A stretch of 64,000 nucleotides of DNA from positions 3,906,001 to 3,970,000 of the forward strand of contig OW051473.1 of the NCBI GenBank assembly GCA_932521025.1, written 5' to 3'. This stretch comes from Oscheius onirici (Eukaryota; Nematoda; Chromadorea; Rhabditida; Rhabditidae). A program made the translations under genes and the position numbers. Every line of letters begins with the position of its first letter. Within the stretch, counting starts at the first letter, position 1. Positions 36,627 through 48,266 of the stretch are shown in pieces. The notes beneath the pieces were generated by a model. That model was not told the DNA's origin. It worked only from the letters and a program-made list of their open reading frames with translations, and made no database searches.

Positions 36627-36894
36627 CTATAGTTGAATAAAAGTCTCTTTGCTGATATGCGATCCATTAGTTGCTCCAAGCTAAAAAAAATTTTTAACCA
36701 GTTGAGTCGATTTGTTACCAATTTTTGAATAACGGCTTCTAATGCGCTGTGATTGTAAGTTGCCAGCTGTTGTACAACCTATAACTTGCGTTAGAAAATA
36801 TTTTGCTTAATACCTTCTGCAACTCGTAAGGCTCCAGGTTCAGGTGTGATAATTGCTGACAGATTAGAGATGTGTCGACGTTGGCGGCAGACAT
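36627..36894 (-). CDS. Small unrecognised protein (64 aa)
   Basis: Three exons, 36814-36894, 36719-36778 and 36627-36680, all phase 0 with good GT/AG sites, give MSAANVDTSLICQQLSHLNL and then a helical segment (LEPYELQKVVQQLATYNH). There is no signal peptide. An unrelated open frame continues on the same strand at 36379-36606 and could be a further alternative exon, but I found no donor to join it. The family is unknown. Confidence 0.5.
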
Positions 36895-37448
36895 TGATCA
36901 ACAAGATAGCTTTGAGCCAAACCTACTATGGGGAACTGACAGGGATGACAACTTTCTATCGATTCTTTGGTCACACTCTTTCTCTCTGGACTATGTTTTG
37001 TGTCACGTGATCGCCGGACGGCAGCGAGGGAGGAAATTTGAAACTTGTCGTGGGTTCAGGAAAAAAAGCTCTCAAGGATAAGATTATGCCTTTTAGAAAC
37101 TGGGAATTGAACCATTTACGGTAAAACTGATTTTATAAGTTCTTTAAAAGTAAAGCTTTTTTTGCAAGTTGATGTCTTTGTACAATGGCAATGTTCACAC
37201 ATGGGTTCAGCATCCTGCAGCTCTAACAGTGTTACAGCATCCGTTATACGTGTCCGTTAACGATGCCCTCAGCTGTTGACAAGACATCTAAAAGTGGTTT
37301 GAAAAGTAGTACTTCCACACATTTCTCACTTGTTGGTTGGAATAGTTCAGTTGCTGCTGAGAGCTGAGGAAAATCCTCACGTAATAGTCGCACCAGTAAG
37401 GATCCTGTTGTACGCAGCTGTCTAAAAAATATACCCACATAGCTCCCA
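36895..37448. other. Intergenic, nothing seen
   Basis: About 550 bp between the small orphan gene and the last exon of the DOMON gene's long isoform. I found no convincing coding exon, RNA gene or repeat. Confidence 0.4.
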
Positions 37449-40361
37449 TCAATCGGTCTCACTCGAACCGCTTGATCCTTGACGACTCGGATCGAAGAAA
37501 ACTCCGGAACCTGAACCTGTATTTGGAGATGACGTAGACGAAATGACGGAAGAGGAGCTGTGAACTACTCCATAGTCGTCGTAATAGGTTGAATTGAATG
37601 GTTGGAAGTTTGAAGAAGTTCTGACAGAAAGAATATTCATTTGAGTGAGATCAATTTCCATACCTATATGGGTAGAACAATGATGTACGAGGATCATAGT
37701 AAGTGTATTCGAAAGGCGTTTGGACACTGGTTCCGGGCACGTAGTCACGAGCAACTCCGTTAGTATAATCATATTGATACTGTGTGGGATCTCTCAGTTT
37801 GGTCTCCTTTAGATTAGAACCGCTTTGATAGACAGAGTTTGAGTTCTGTTGGGAAGGGTCAAATTGTCTGCCTACAACGGAAGAAGCAGTACTGGCATAG
37901 GGGTTAGCGGGATAGAACAGATTGTTGTTGTTGCTGGGATCTCTTTGGACATTGTTCGTCGAAGTGTAGTACTGCGTATTTGACTGAGTGTAGTAGTTAG
38001 TAGGAGCTGGAGTGGATCCTGAAAAGGAAAGGTGCTGAAGCATGCTGTTTTTTTGATATTACCTCCATAGTTGTATCCATAAATGTTGTTTGTATAGGTT
38101 TGACCAGCCTGTGGATTGGGATTCCCCACATAGTCCTGTTGGATCTGCTGATAGTTAGCCTGATTCTGTTGAGTGTTGCTCAAAACGGGAGCATTTCCGT
38201 TCAAGTTCTGTCCTCTACTGTTTGTGAAACCTAATTTCCGAAACTTAAACTCTGTGCGGCCTCACTTACCAGCGGTTTGTTGATCGTAAGCCGTCACCTC
38301 CTGAGCGTAGGTCCTCGAATACTCATCGGCTAAAGGTCCGCTCAAGTATTTGTAGTTGGGGTTGACAACGATGGGTGCACTGGTAGAAGCAGAGGCGTCC
38401 AAACTGTTACTGTAGTCGTATCCATAGATGTTGTTAGTCGGCTGATATCCAGGCGTTTGCCTAAGAAAAGCATGTGATTAACAGAAAAGAAGCATAAGTA
38501 ACTGAATTTTCGTGCTTTGTTATTTGGTTTAGTATTAATCCAAACATGGGGTTCAATATTTTATTTATATTTCACTCTCTTTAAATGCTATGGAAATTTA
38601 GAACAACCTCTTGGCACGGATGGATCTGCGCTTTCTTCCGTAGTTCTGAGAAGGATAAGGAGCCTGGTATTGTTGCTGTTGTTGCTTAAACAAATCATGA
38701 TAAACACAACACATCACTTTTGTTACCTGATTGGGTCCATTCATCGAGTAATATCCCTGATAGGCTCCTTGGGAAGAAGGATCAAACATTCTTTGGTTAC
38801 CCTGCTGACTGTTGGCATTGGAAGAATAAGCCATTTGATTCTGGTTATACGGTCCAGGCTGAGATCCTTCTCCAAACTGCTGCTGATAGGGGTCATTTAG
38901 ACGCTGGTTCGATGGAGATACACCCTGTCCGGGCATCTGGTTGTTGAATTGGTTAGACCCTGGTTGATTGTTCTGGTAGCCGTTGTACAAGCCATTGTTG
39001 GATGGAGAGCCTTGTGGAGATTGCATGTATTGCATATCTAAAGTACTTACAATATCATAAACATAAAACTGCTCAACTGTTTTGTCCAAAGTTCTGCTGT
39101 TGGCCATAGCTTCCAGAGTTTCCATAGGTAGGATTCATCGTAGCCGAATATTGGAACGGAGCTCCAGTGTAAGTCTGTCCAGAAGGAGGAGGAGTGGCAG
39201 TATTTTGCCTAAAACAATACTTAAGTTTACCCAACAAATAAAAGTTACATGTATCCAAAGCTCTGTCCCTGACCCATCGGGCTCGGAGGGTACTGTCCAT
39301 TCATCTGTCCGGTAGGCTGATACTGAATTCCGTTGTATCCGTTGAAATTGTTGCTGTTCTGGCCGTTGTACCCCTGATTTCCCTGTTTGTTCAGAGGATA
39401 TGCCTGATTGTTGTAGCTGGTGGTAGTGGAGTACACGTTGTTGTTATTGTTGTTCACTTGCTGCAAAGATTTCGGTAACTGTGTAAGATTGAAGCTCATA
39501 CGTTTTGATTGGGAGACAACATGTTCATCAGACCCTGGGATCCTTGTCTGCATGTGGTGTCAATGTTGCAAATTTGCTGCTGTTTTGGCTGATTCTGATG
39601 TTTGCTGTACTGTCCATTATTGAATCCTCCAGGGGACGTGATGAACTAAATCATGACATTTTCGCAGTCAATACCACCAAAGTATATTTACTTAGAACTA
39701 TTTGCCACGCAAAGTATTTACTCTGCCTTTCTCTGTTTACAAGAAGGGCGCGACCTCAGTGAATTTTTATACAATAGAAAAGTGAACTCACATCCCAGGT
39801 ATTACAGCCAGTCAAAGACTTGTGATTGTTGGAAGTAAGAGTCAGGGGGCGAGAGAACTGGGCGCTCAAAACGCGGTTTCTGAAAATGTTTTTTCTGGAG
39901 AACAAATTAGATTTAATTACATGTAACTGGCACTCTGAGTAGTGACGGCTCGATCGTTCATAAGGTTTGGCGGGTTGTATCCAGACATGAATCCATTGTT
40001 CTTAAATGAAAAAAATGTCAAGAAGAATAAATAACTTACCACTTGAACCTGAGATCCGGACACAGTTACAAGAATGACATCGATTCCGGCAGACTTAATA
40101 CAACTCAATTACTGCTTTATTCAAAACCAACCATGCTGTCTCCAAAGCCAACTCCGGTGAAAGAGTTTGTAGGGAAGTTCCTGTAGGTGAGGTTAAAGTT
40201 GACCTGTCCATTGTTAACATTCCAGGTTAGGTAATAGCCAGAAGGATCACTGTAGGAACAACTGGAAGAAGATTGCGCAAATGCGCATGCCAGTACTAAA
40301 ATGTTCTCGTTAGCGGATTAGAGAGATTGAACTCACGCGCTGCCAAGCAAAAGACAAGCAT
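37449..40361 (-). CDS. DOMON-domain secreted protein with Q/N/G/Y-rich tails and two alternative 3' exon sets
   Basis: Common exons are 40337-40361, 40132-40295, 40040-40093, 39921-40000, 39792-39879, 39502-39645 and 39249-39478. They encode a signal peptide (MLVFCLAALLACAFAQ), a DOMON heme/sugar-binding type domain (GYYLTWNVNNGQVNFNLTY, GVGFGDSM, FSRPL, LTGCNTW) and a low-complexity stretch. Exon 7 ends in phase 2. Set A (39078-39208, 38727-39037, 38598-38684) continues the Q/N/P/G-rich tail and ends RKRRSIRAKRLF, for 437 aa. Set B (38270-38460, 38063-38230, 37664-38018, 37449-37620) starts with the same GCAA bases and phase and ends SGSSETD, for 556 aa. An AATAAA follows the set A stop. DOMON proteins are extracellular; the tail is prion-like in composition. 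That set B belongs to this gene is inference. Confidence 0.8.
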
Positions 40362-40962
40362 GTTGAGTGCCGTGGCAGAAGGCGGTGCGCGAGGCTTTTA
40401 TACGACGACCCCTGAACTCGTCCGGTCGACTGTTTGTGAGCGGGATTGTGTGCTGTTGGATAACAGTTACTACTTCAAACCCGCGACAAGTGTTGAACGA
40501 GTAGATCAAAATTTTAAAATTTTCAGCTATCAGTGTTAACATGTCTCTAGTTTTGAACAAATGTTTAATATTTAATATATGGCAACCATAAACTTATAAA
40601 ATTTAGGTTCTGACTAGATATTCTTTCCGTATGCAAAAAAAAAAAAGGACGCAAGCAAAAAACTGTGATCACGTGGGATCGAAGCACTTGAAAGCCAGAT
40701 TTCGGTAAGCACACAGTGCTTTGAGAGTCGATACAAAGACCTCCTTGAAACAGAAAAGATTTTTGCGATCTTTCGGTAATCCCAAAACGCCCAACTGTAT
40801 ACCGAGATGACTCAAAATGTTTGCTATTTGAACTTCAAGGCGTCATCTTAGTAGACATACTTGTAGAGCTTTGTGTTCCGAGCCCACACTATTTCCACAG
40901 CACTCCCCAAATGAAAACAATTCGTGGTAATGTTTATTTGTACATTTTTGGTTTTCAACTGG

Positions 40963-42272
40963 TTAAAGCGGAATGTTTAAAGATCGAGAATCTACATTTA
41001 TGTGGGGTGTCCTTAATAAGTTCGGAGATTCGATTGATTTTGGGAATATCATCGAAGGATTGTTAGAAGCATCAAAAACTTGAGCGTTGCTTAATACAAC
41101 CTCTGGCTTTTTCCACCACCCAAGTTTTTGGGCAATGGTTAATTTGATTATGGGGTTCATGATGATCAGTATGACAGGGTAAAGTGTCAAGTTTAAGAAT
41201 AAAGCATAGTCGAGTAACAGCGACACAACAAATACACCCCAGTCTTGACTCAAATCAGGCAAAAACGTGAAGAGCAACGTCTCGATTTCATAAGCACAAC
41301 AAATCAGTAGCGCCTAAAAGTAAAATAAAATAGTAAAAGAAGTATATCGACCTGTATTAATATGTTGATTTCGGCTGAATGTGAACTTGTTTCAGATCGT
41401 TTAATCCTGACATAAAAAATAACACAAATGTAGAAGATCATCATCAAAGCGGGAACTGAGATTGAAGTGATTAAATTCTTAGAGTTTTCTCACCAACATA
41501 TCCCAGTTTAAACGTAATGTCCATAAATACGCTTTGAAAGCCGGGATCCATAGGTGATGGGCAGTTATAGGTGAAATAGAAATAGTCGTGACGGAATACT
41601 TTAGGGCAGTTGATGAATGTTGTTATGAGACACCAGGTAAGACCCAATAGCCATGGAATAGTACTGAAAAAATATAACCGAAAAGAGGTTGCTTACCATA
41701 TTATGTACAACCTCTTGCCTTCAAACAGGAACCAATGTAATTTGTGGCTAAATGTTGCAGCGAATCGATTAACAGAGATCAGAAAAGAGACCCAGAAAAT
41801 GGTTAAAAAGAACAGCGTGTCGAAACTGTAAACAGCTGATTTTGAATCAAAACAGAACTGTCACCTTGAGAGTGTTATCATGAGTGCTCCTTCTCCATAA
41901 ATTGGTTTTCCAGCCAAAGAAATAGGAATAGCAACTCCGAATTGGCAAATTATGAGATCTCCGATAGAAGCAACCAGTATACTTGCTGTTAACACGTAGA
42001 ATGGATATGTGAGGAAAAACTGAAGCTACCAGATTATAAAAATAGCACAATCTTACCCGTCTATGCTTAAACATGGCATAAATGACCAGTATATTTATAA
42101 TAAGAGAGAATATTGCTAAAAATAGGTAAGAGAGGCCAGCTCCGAGACGATATCCAATAGACGGCTGGTAATCCGTGTGATTGTAGTACATGGAGAAGTG
42201 CTGCAGAAGCATATTTGAAATTTTGAACAGAATCAAAGGACGACTCGGGTTGTTTTCAGTCAAGTCAGACAT
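40963..42272 (-). CDS. 7TM GPCR, nematode chemoreceptor (Srx/Srsx-like)
   Basis: Exons are 42057-42272, 41865-42019, 41697-41825, 41494-41663, 41352-41455 and 40963-41313; phases close at 1125 nt (374 aa). Seven hydrophobic segments can be counted, starting with GAGLSYLFLAIFSLIINILV (TM1). The TM3/loop-2 motif is VNRFAATF in place of DRY. A loop-2 cysteine pair (INCPKVF, YNCPSP) is present. TM7 reads LTLYPVILIIMNPIIK, an NPxxY variant, and the cytoplasmic tail is about 60 residues. Two N-glycosylation-type sites are in the N-terminus. The combination looks like nematode serpentine receptors of the Srx/Srsx type, which usually sit in sensory neurons. The ligand is unknown. Confidence 0.82.
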
Positions 42273-42727
42273 TTCGCCAAAACCTGTACATTGGAACAGT
42301 TGTCACAATGGGAAGGAATCTTTGCATTCTCTAGCAACATGACAGATTAACCCGTCAGAAATGTTTACTTTTTCGAATTACTATTGAATAGTGGCTATTT
42401 TTAAAATGTAAATAAGATTTTAAGACGATTGAACTGGTCGCTTTGCAGGCGATTTGAGAACCAGAGATAAGCGACCGACCGCGAAATGGAATGCAGGTTG
42501 TGGGTTTTCAGAAAAGCAGTCATTGTCACGCTCTAACGATCTTCAAAATATTTACAAGGGTAAACCCGCTGCATTTTACTGACAAACCCTTACCGAAAAC
42601 AACATTTCGGGACGGCGAAACAAGATTGGCATTGTCGTAGACGTTCGCAATAATCAGCTCTAACGTCTTTGAAAAAGGGAAGGGGTATAAAATTGCAGAA
42701 ATGCTTCGACTTTATACATTCCCAGAC

Positions 42728-43129
42728 TTAGGAGTTATCAGTAATTCTATCCATTTGGTTCAGAATCAGAAGATTGTTTTTAAGGGTTTCTTTTTCACTT
42801 CTTCTTAACCGAATAGTATGCCATTTTCTGCTTGATGATTGCACGACAGCGTGCATATTTAAGTTCAAAGAGCGGGTTGTCGCTTCCAATAATGTAGCAT
42901 CTTTAAATCGATAGTAGTCTTCGCTTTTCTTGAAATCTGCTGACCGCCACAACTTGTTGAGCGTCGTTCTACTCTTGACCGATAAGATGCAATCGATGAC
43001 CGCTCGCTTGCGCACAGATCCAGTCCTCTTTATTCGGATGTTGTTCAATTCCTTAGACGGTGTCTCAACTTTGCCCTCTTTGTTTTGTTTTCTTTGTCTT
43101 TCAACTTGTTTGTCCTTACTATCCAACAA
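42728..43129 (-). CDS. Doubtful single-exon ORF, 133 aa
   Basis: A basic, Lys/Arg/Ser-rich open frame directly upstream of and divergent from the MTHFD-type gene. It has no signal peptide or recognisable domain, and the plus strand of the same interval is also partly open. It would be an unusual intronless gene for this window. It may be a chance ORF over promoter DNA. Confidence 0.22.
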   Translation of the reverse strand: MLDSKDKQVERQRKQNKEGKVETPSKELNNIRIKRTGSVRKRAVIDCILSVKSRTTLNKLWRSADFKKSEDYYRFKDATLLEATTRSLNLNMHAVVQSSSRKWHTIRLRRSEKETLKNNLLILNQMDRITDNS

Positions 43130-43167
43130 TCAGTCTCATACTGGCTTTTTTCAGTAGATTCTTCAAA

Positions 43168-44247
43168 ATGCCAGCTCAGCTGATCAGTGGACTCGAAATC
43201 AGTAAGAAGGTTCTCAGCGAAGTTGCCGAACAGCTCAAATCTACGAGATCCAAGCACCCGTCCTTCAATTCTGTCTTGGCTATTGTTCAGGTGAAATTCT
43301 TTTTACCTTTACAAGAAGTTACAATTTAAGGTTGGAAACAGATCCGATTCGAATGTCTACATTGGAGCAAAAATCAAAAAGGCAGCTGAGATTGGAGCTG
43401 AAGGAAAGTTGATCAAGCTACCTGACACGATCACGCAGAGAGAGCTGGAAGAAGAAATTGATAGACTCAACAATGACGACAATGTGGATGGTATCATCAT
43501 TCAGGTAAAACTTGCTGTCTTTTTTCATTTTTGACTTTTAGCTGCCTCTGGATTGCAAAGAAAAGATTGACGCTGACGCTGTCGTGGACAGAATTCATCA
43601 CGAAAAAGATGTTGATGGGCTGACGCGAGAGAATGCTGGACGCCTGATGCGCGGAGAATTAGAGAGCACCATTTTCCCCTGTACTCCTTGGGGATGCTTG
43701 TACCTCGTACAAGAAGCCACCGGTATGTTTTTAACTTATTATTTTTATTACATTTTTAGGAGACAAGAACTATGTTTCGGGAAAGAACGTCGTAGTTATC
43801 GGACGCTCCAAGATTGTCGGATCTCCAGCTGCTGCTCTGTTCATGTGGCACAATGGAACGACCACAATCTGTCATTCACGGACGAACAATCTCAAAGAAC
43901 ACTGTCAAAATGCCGACATTTTGATTGTGGCCATCGGAAAGAAGCATTTTGTCAAAGGAGACTGGGTCAAGCCTGGAGCTGTTGTCATCGACTGCGGAAT
44001 CAACGTCGAGGAAGCTACAGAGCCGGGAAAAAAGAATAGATTGTTCGGAGATGTTGACTTTGATGCTGCTAAAGAGGTTTTTATATCAATTTAATATTTT
44101 CATAACCCAAAATTCCAGGTTGCCGGCTTCATCACTCCTGTACCTGGAGGAGTTGGACCGATGACGGTTGCCATGCTCATCAAAAATACGTTTGGACAGG
44201 CTGTTCGCAGACGCCTTAACAAGGTATCCGAAGCCAAGACTGCTTAA
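43168..44247 (+). CDS. dao-3: Methylene-THF dehydrogenase / methenyl-THF cyclohydrolase
   Basis: Bifunctional folate enzyme interconverting 5,10-methylene-, methenyl- and 10-formyl-THF. Exons are 43168-43290, 43331-43504, 43542-43722, 43760-44076 and 44119-44247; phases close at 924 nt (307 aa). Landmarks are the active-site lysine region [30 protein letters not shown], the cofactor loop [15 protein letters not shown] and the C-terminal [16 protein letters not shown]. No mitochondrial presequence is visible, so it is probably cytosolic. The protein stops right after the D/C domain (SEAKTA), where animal MTHFD1 continues into formate-THF ligase; that ligase is the next gene downstream. A TTTCAG acceptor ends 13 nt before the ATG. 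Confidence 0.96.
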
Positions 44248-44700
44248 AATCGGAGTTCAGAATTGAATTTGACGTGTAGTACTGCACCGGGTTCTCTGCC
44301 TTCACTTTCTTTTGCTTTTTGTTGTAAATTTATCGGTATAAATGTTTTGCGGAGAACAACTCTTTGGTCTTTTCTGCCATCCAAACAACCAAGAATGATC
44401 AAGGTCATTCCTTCGCTTTATAACCCAAACAACAGCACAGATCTTTACTCGGCACGTGCTCGCTCAAGCGTCTCTACAACAATTACAAACGATTGAACCT
44501 TTGAAAACACTAGGTTATCGATCATGCCGTATATGCCACACTCGTTAATCCACGCTGAGCAGAGAACTACCGCAATTGTTTAACAGTTTTGCTGTCGTTT
44601 TGATAACTGCTATCAATGGCCATCGCCTTGTATGGCAGCACGCGGCCTCTTGTCTGTCATTGAAACGTCGGCGCGAGCTGTTGCCAAAGAAAGCGTTGCC

Positions 44701-47040
44701 ATGGCACAGGTTCGCTTTCTCTTGTCAATCCAAGATCACAAGCTCAAATTTTATTTTTAGAGCGACATGTGGGATATCGAATACTTGAAGCCGGATCTCC
44801 AATGTCCGGTTCCTTCGGACATTGCCGTCTCCAGAAGTCAAACTCCCAAAAATATTGAACAAGTATGTTTTTTGAAATCCCTTTTTTAAACATGCATTTT
44901 AAAGGTTGCTCGTGAAGTCGGTATTCATCCAGATGAGCTGGATCTTTTTGGAAGAAAGAAGGCCAAGGTCTCTCTCGATGTTTTGAAGAGACTTGAGCAT
45001 GTGAAAAACGGAAAGTACGTCGTTGTTGCTGGTAAGACAATTTTTTATAGAAACGTTTAACTGTTTTTTGTAGGAATCACTCCTACCCCTTTGGGTGAGG
45101 GTAAATCTACGACTACTATTGGACTAACACAAGCCCTCGGAGTTCACTTGAAGAAAAATGTCTTTGCATGTGTTCGTCAACCGTCTCAAGGACCAACTTT
45201 CGGAATCAAGGGAGGCGCGGCTGGTGGTGGATACTCCCAAGTTATTCCAATGGAAGAATTCAACCTTCATCTAACCGGAGATATTCATGCAATCACCGCA
45301 GCCAACAATCTTTTGGCCGCAGCCATTGATGCTCGCATGTTCCACGAAGCTACTCAAAGTGACGAGGCTATCTTCAATAGGCTAGCTCCTCAAAACAAGC
45401 AAGGTAAAACAAAACTTTCTTCTTTTCATTATTATTCTTTTCAGGCAAAAGAATTCTCTCAGCCGTACAGAAGAGAAGAGTAGCTCGACTCGGCTTTCCA
45501 GCTGTCGATGATGCCAATGAGCTGACGGAGGAACAGAGAAAAGCCTGGGCAAGACTTGACATCGATCCCAACACGATCACTTGGAATAGGGTAATGGACA
45601 CAAACGATCGATTTTTGAGAGGTTTGGTCCTTTAAATTTATGGTCATTTTGCTTGCAGGAATCGAAATTGGACTTGGTCCTCAAGAAAAAGGTCACACGA
45701 GAAAAACTCAGTTTGATATCACAGTGGCAAGTGAAATCATGGCAATTTTGGCACTAACTACTTCTCTGGGAGATATGAGAGAGCGTATTTCAAAAATTGT
45801 CATTGGATCGGACAAGCAAGGAAGACCCGTAACATGTGACGATCTTGGCTGCACGGATGCTTTGACGGTTTGCCTTTTCTTTTGTTTTTACACATTTTAA
45901 CATAGGTACTCATGAGAGATACTGTACGTCCGAATCTCATGCAAACTCTTGAAGGAACTCCAGTCTTTGTTCATGCTGGACCCTTTGCAAACATAGCCCA
46001 TGGCCAGAGCAGTATTGTCGCGGACAAAGTTGCTTTGAAACTAGTCGGTGAAAACGGATTTGTGATCACTGAAGCAGGATTCGGTGCTGACATTGGAATG
46101 GAGAAGTTCTTTGACATCAAATGCAGGTATTAACTTCATGGTTTCAAGTATTAAACGGTTTTGTTTCAGATACTCCGGACTGACTCCTTCAGCAGTTGTG
46201 TTGGTAGCTACTGTTCGTGCTCTAAAAATGCACGGTGGCGGTCCAGCTGTGGTTGCTGGAGTTCCTCTCAAGCATGAGTATCTGGACGAAAACATTGAGT
46301 TGGTCGAAGCAGGCTGTGATAGCAATCTCAGAAAACAGGTTACATTCATTTCTGTTCTTCATTCAACTCCGTTCAGATCGAGAACGCAAACAAGTTCGGC
46401 GTCCCGGTTGTTCTCTGCGTGAACAAGTTTGCGACTGATACTCAAAAAGAGCTGAATGTGGTTGTGGAAAGCGCTTTGAAACATGGAGCTAAAAAAGCTG
46501 TTGTATCCAATCACTGGGCTGAAGGAGGAGCCGGAGCTGTACCATTGGCTGAAGCTCTGGTCGAAGCTGTCAAAGAGAGCTCTGCCGGTTTCAAGTTAGC
46601 TTCGTAAAAACCTGTAATAATACTCGTCTTAGCTTCCTTTATCCTCTGGATCTATCGCTCGAGGACAAAATTGCCACAATTGCCAAGGAAATCTATGGTG
46701 CTGATGGAATCGAGCTTTCCGAACAGGCCAGAGAGAAAATTGAGCGCTATACCCGTCAAGGATTCTCGAAGCTTCCGATTTGTATGGCCAAGACACACTT
46801 GTCACTTTCTCATGATCCTACCAAGAAGGGTGCTCCGACAGGTAATATCTTTGTTTCATTTTTGAGATCATTTTCACAGGCTTCACACTGCCGATTCGCG
46901 ATGTGCGCGCTTCTGTTGGTGCAGGATTCATCTATCCTCTTGTCGGAGAGATGACAACAATGCCGGGACTTAGCACACGCCCTTGTTTCTTCGACATCAC
47001 CATTGATCCTGTGACCGAACTGATTGACGGTCTTTTCTAG
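44701..47040 (+). CDS. Formate--tetrahydrofolate ligase (monofunctional)
   Basis: ATP-dependent synthesis of 10-formyl-THF from formate and THF. Exons are 44701-44709 (nine bases, MAQ), 44761-44862, 44905-45031, 45074-45403, 45445-45621, 45659-45867, 45906-46126, 46170-46338, 46377-46594, 46633-46841 and 46880-47040; phases close at 1932 nt (643 aa), the size of the ligase domain alone. Motifs are the nucleotide-binding [84 protein letters not shown] and the end [16 protein letters not shown]. The tiny first exon is inferred; without it a start at the ATG in MWDIEYL is equally in frame. It acts together with the dehydrogenase/cyclohydrolase gene 454 bp upstream. Confidence 0.96.
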
Positions 47041-47094
47041 GATTAACACGTATCAATGAACAAGAATGAACAATTGAGGATAATAAAGTTTATT

Positions 47095-47749
47095 TTAAAA
47101 GAATAAGGTAGGAAAGAAACTTATGAGGCCAACAAGGAATTGTGCTATAACGGCCCTGGCGACAGTTTTGGCGATCAACTGAAATATTGTATTTTCATTT
47201 AGTTGGAAAATATTACTCACAATTTTATAGAAGAAATTTTGAGCAGCCTGTTTTCCAAAATATCGAATCGATCTATTCTTTCCTTTTCAATCTTTCCTCA
47301 TTAGAAGCCGGTGCTGAAACTAATTGTTTATCACCTCTTTGCTGTTTACCTCGCTGATGTAGTTTCGAACATCAACATTCTGTCAATGACAAATTCTATA
47401 AAGTTGCATGGGAAGATATTTTCCGTCTTGTACTTTTCTAAATAATTGTCGCAGTTCAGATTTGTTTCCTCTACCCAAGTGTCCTGGTCACTAGGAAATT
47501 CTTCACAATCTAAATAACTTCCGTTAAGTTTAAGAAGTTAATTCTATTTACCATTTAACGTAGACGCACGACTTGCAATAATTTCCGAAAGTCTTATGTG
47601 AAACAATGACTTCAACACTTCCTAGCCTGAAAACGTGTGTTTTATTGAGCAGAACAACATATTTGTTAACCAGATTCGACCAGTTTCAGATTGCGACAAA
47701 ACTGGTACAAATACATGCTTGACGATTCTCGCGCTATTATATTTTCCTT
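47095..47749 (-). CDS. Unrecognised gene, 3' exons; hydrophobic C-terminus
   Basis: Five exons with consistent phases: 47671-47749, 47552-47626, 47350-47517, 47221-47272 and 47095-47178. They encode at least 152 aa. The first part has KYNSARIVKHVFVPVLSQ and a Cys-rich stretch (NYCKSCVYVKCYLDCEEF), and the end is a likely membrane segment (AVIAQFLVGLISFFPTLFF). The 5' exon with the start codon was not found; the first exon needs phase 1 on entry. Its stop codon lies at the polyadenylation region of the convergent ligase gene. No family assigned. Confidence 0.6.
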
Positions 47750-48266
47750 CTTACACGTACTCCTTCATAGATCAGATTCTCTATAGCAGATCATTTTTGG
47801 CCAACAAACCTTGTTAAAAAACATCTTTTGTAGAACTTCTCTACAATAGATGAAGAAAAAACGGGATAACGTAAGTAGCTGAAAATTCATACTTTTTGTG
47901 ATAAGAAAAAAAGGCTTTAAAACGGAATGAAATAATTTTGAGCTGTTTCTGCTATATAAATATGAATGCGTTCAAACGATTAACGCTGACATCGGATGAA
48001 GCATTCAAAAGCTGTGAAAGAAATGGCTCGTAATTTTGGGGACAACATGTTTAAGCGCGAGGTCCATGGTCAGAATGGGTACCGTTTCCACCAAACGCCG
48101 CAATTTAAAAAGGTTACGTTCAAGCTCTAGTCAACCTAACAAAACCGTCTGGTCTAAATCAAAGAAGATAGATAGTCAACTAGAAGATCGTTTTAGATGA
48201 AATACCATATTTCGTGAGAAATATTAAACGAGATCATTGCATGGATTTAATGAATGTTTGTACAAT

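Noticed and set aside
38270-38460. Set B exons of the DOMON gene as an independent gene
   Set aside because: There is no in-frame ATG in the first set B exon and none upstream before the set A stop. Phase and first bases match the acceptor of set A, so alternative splicing is simpler, though unproven.
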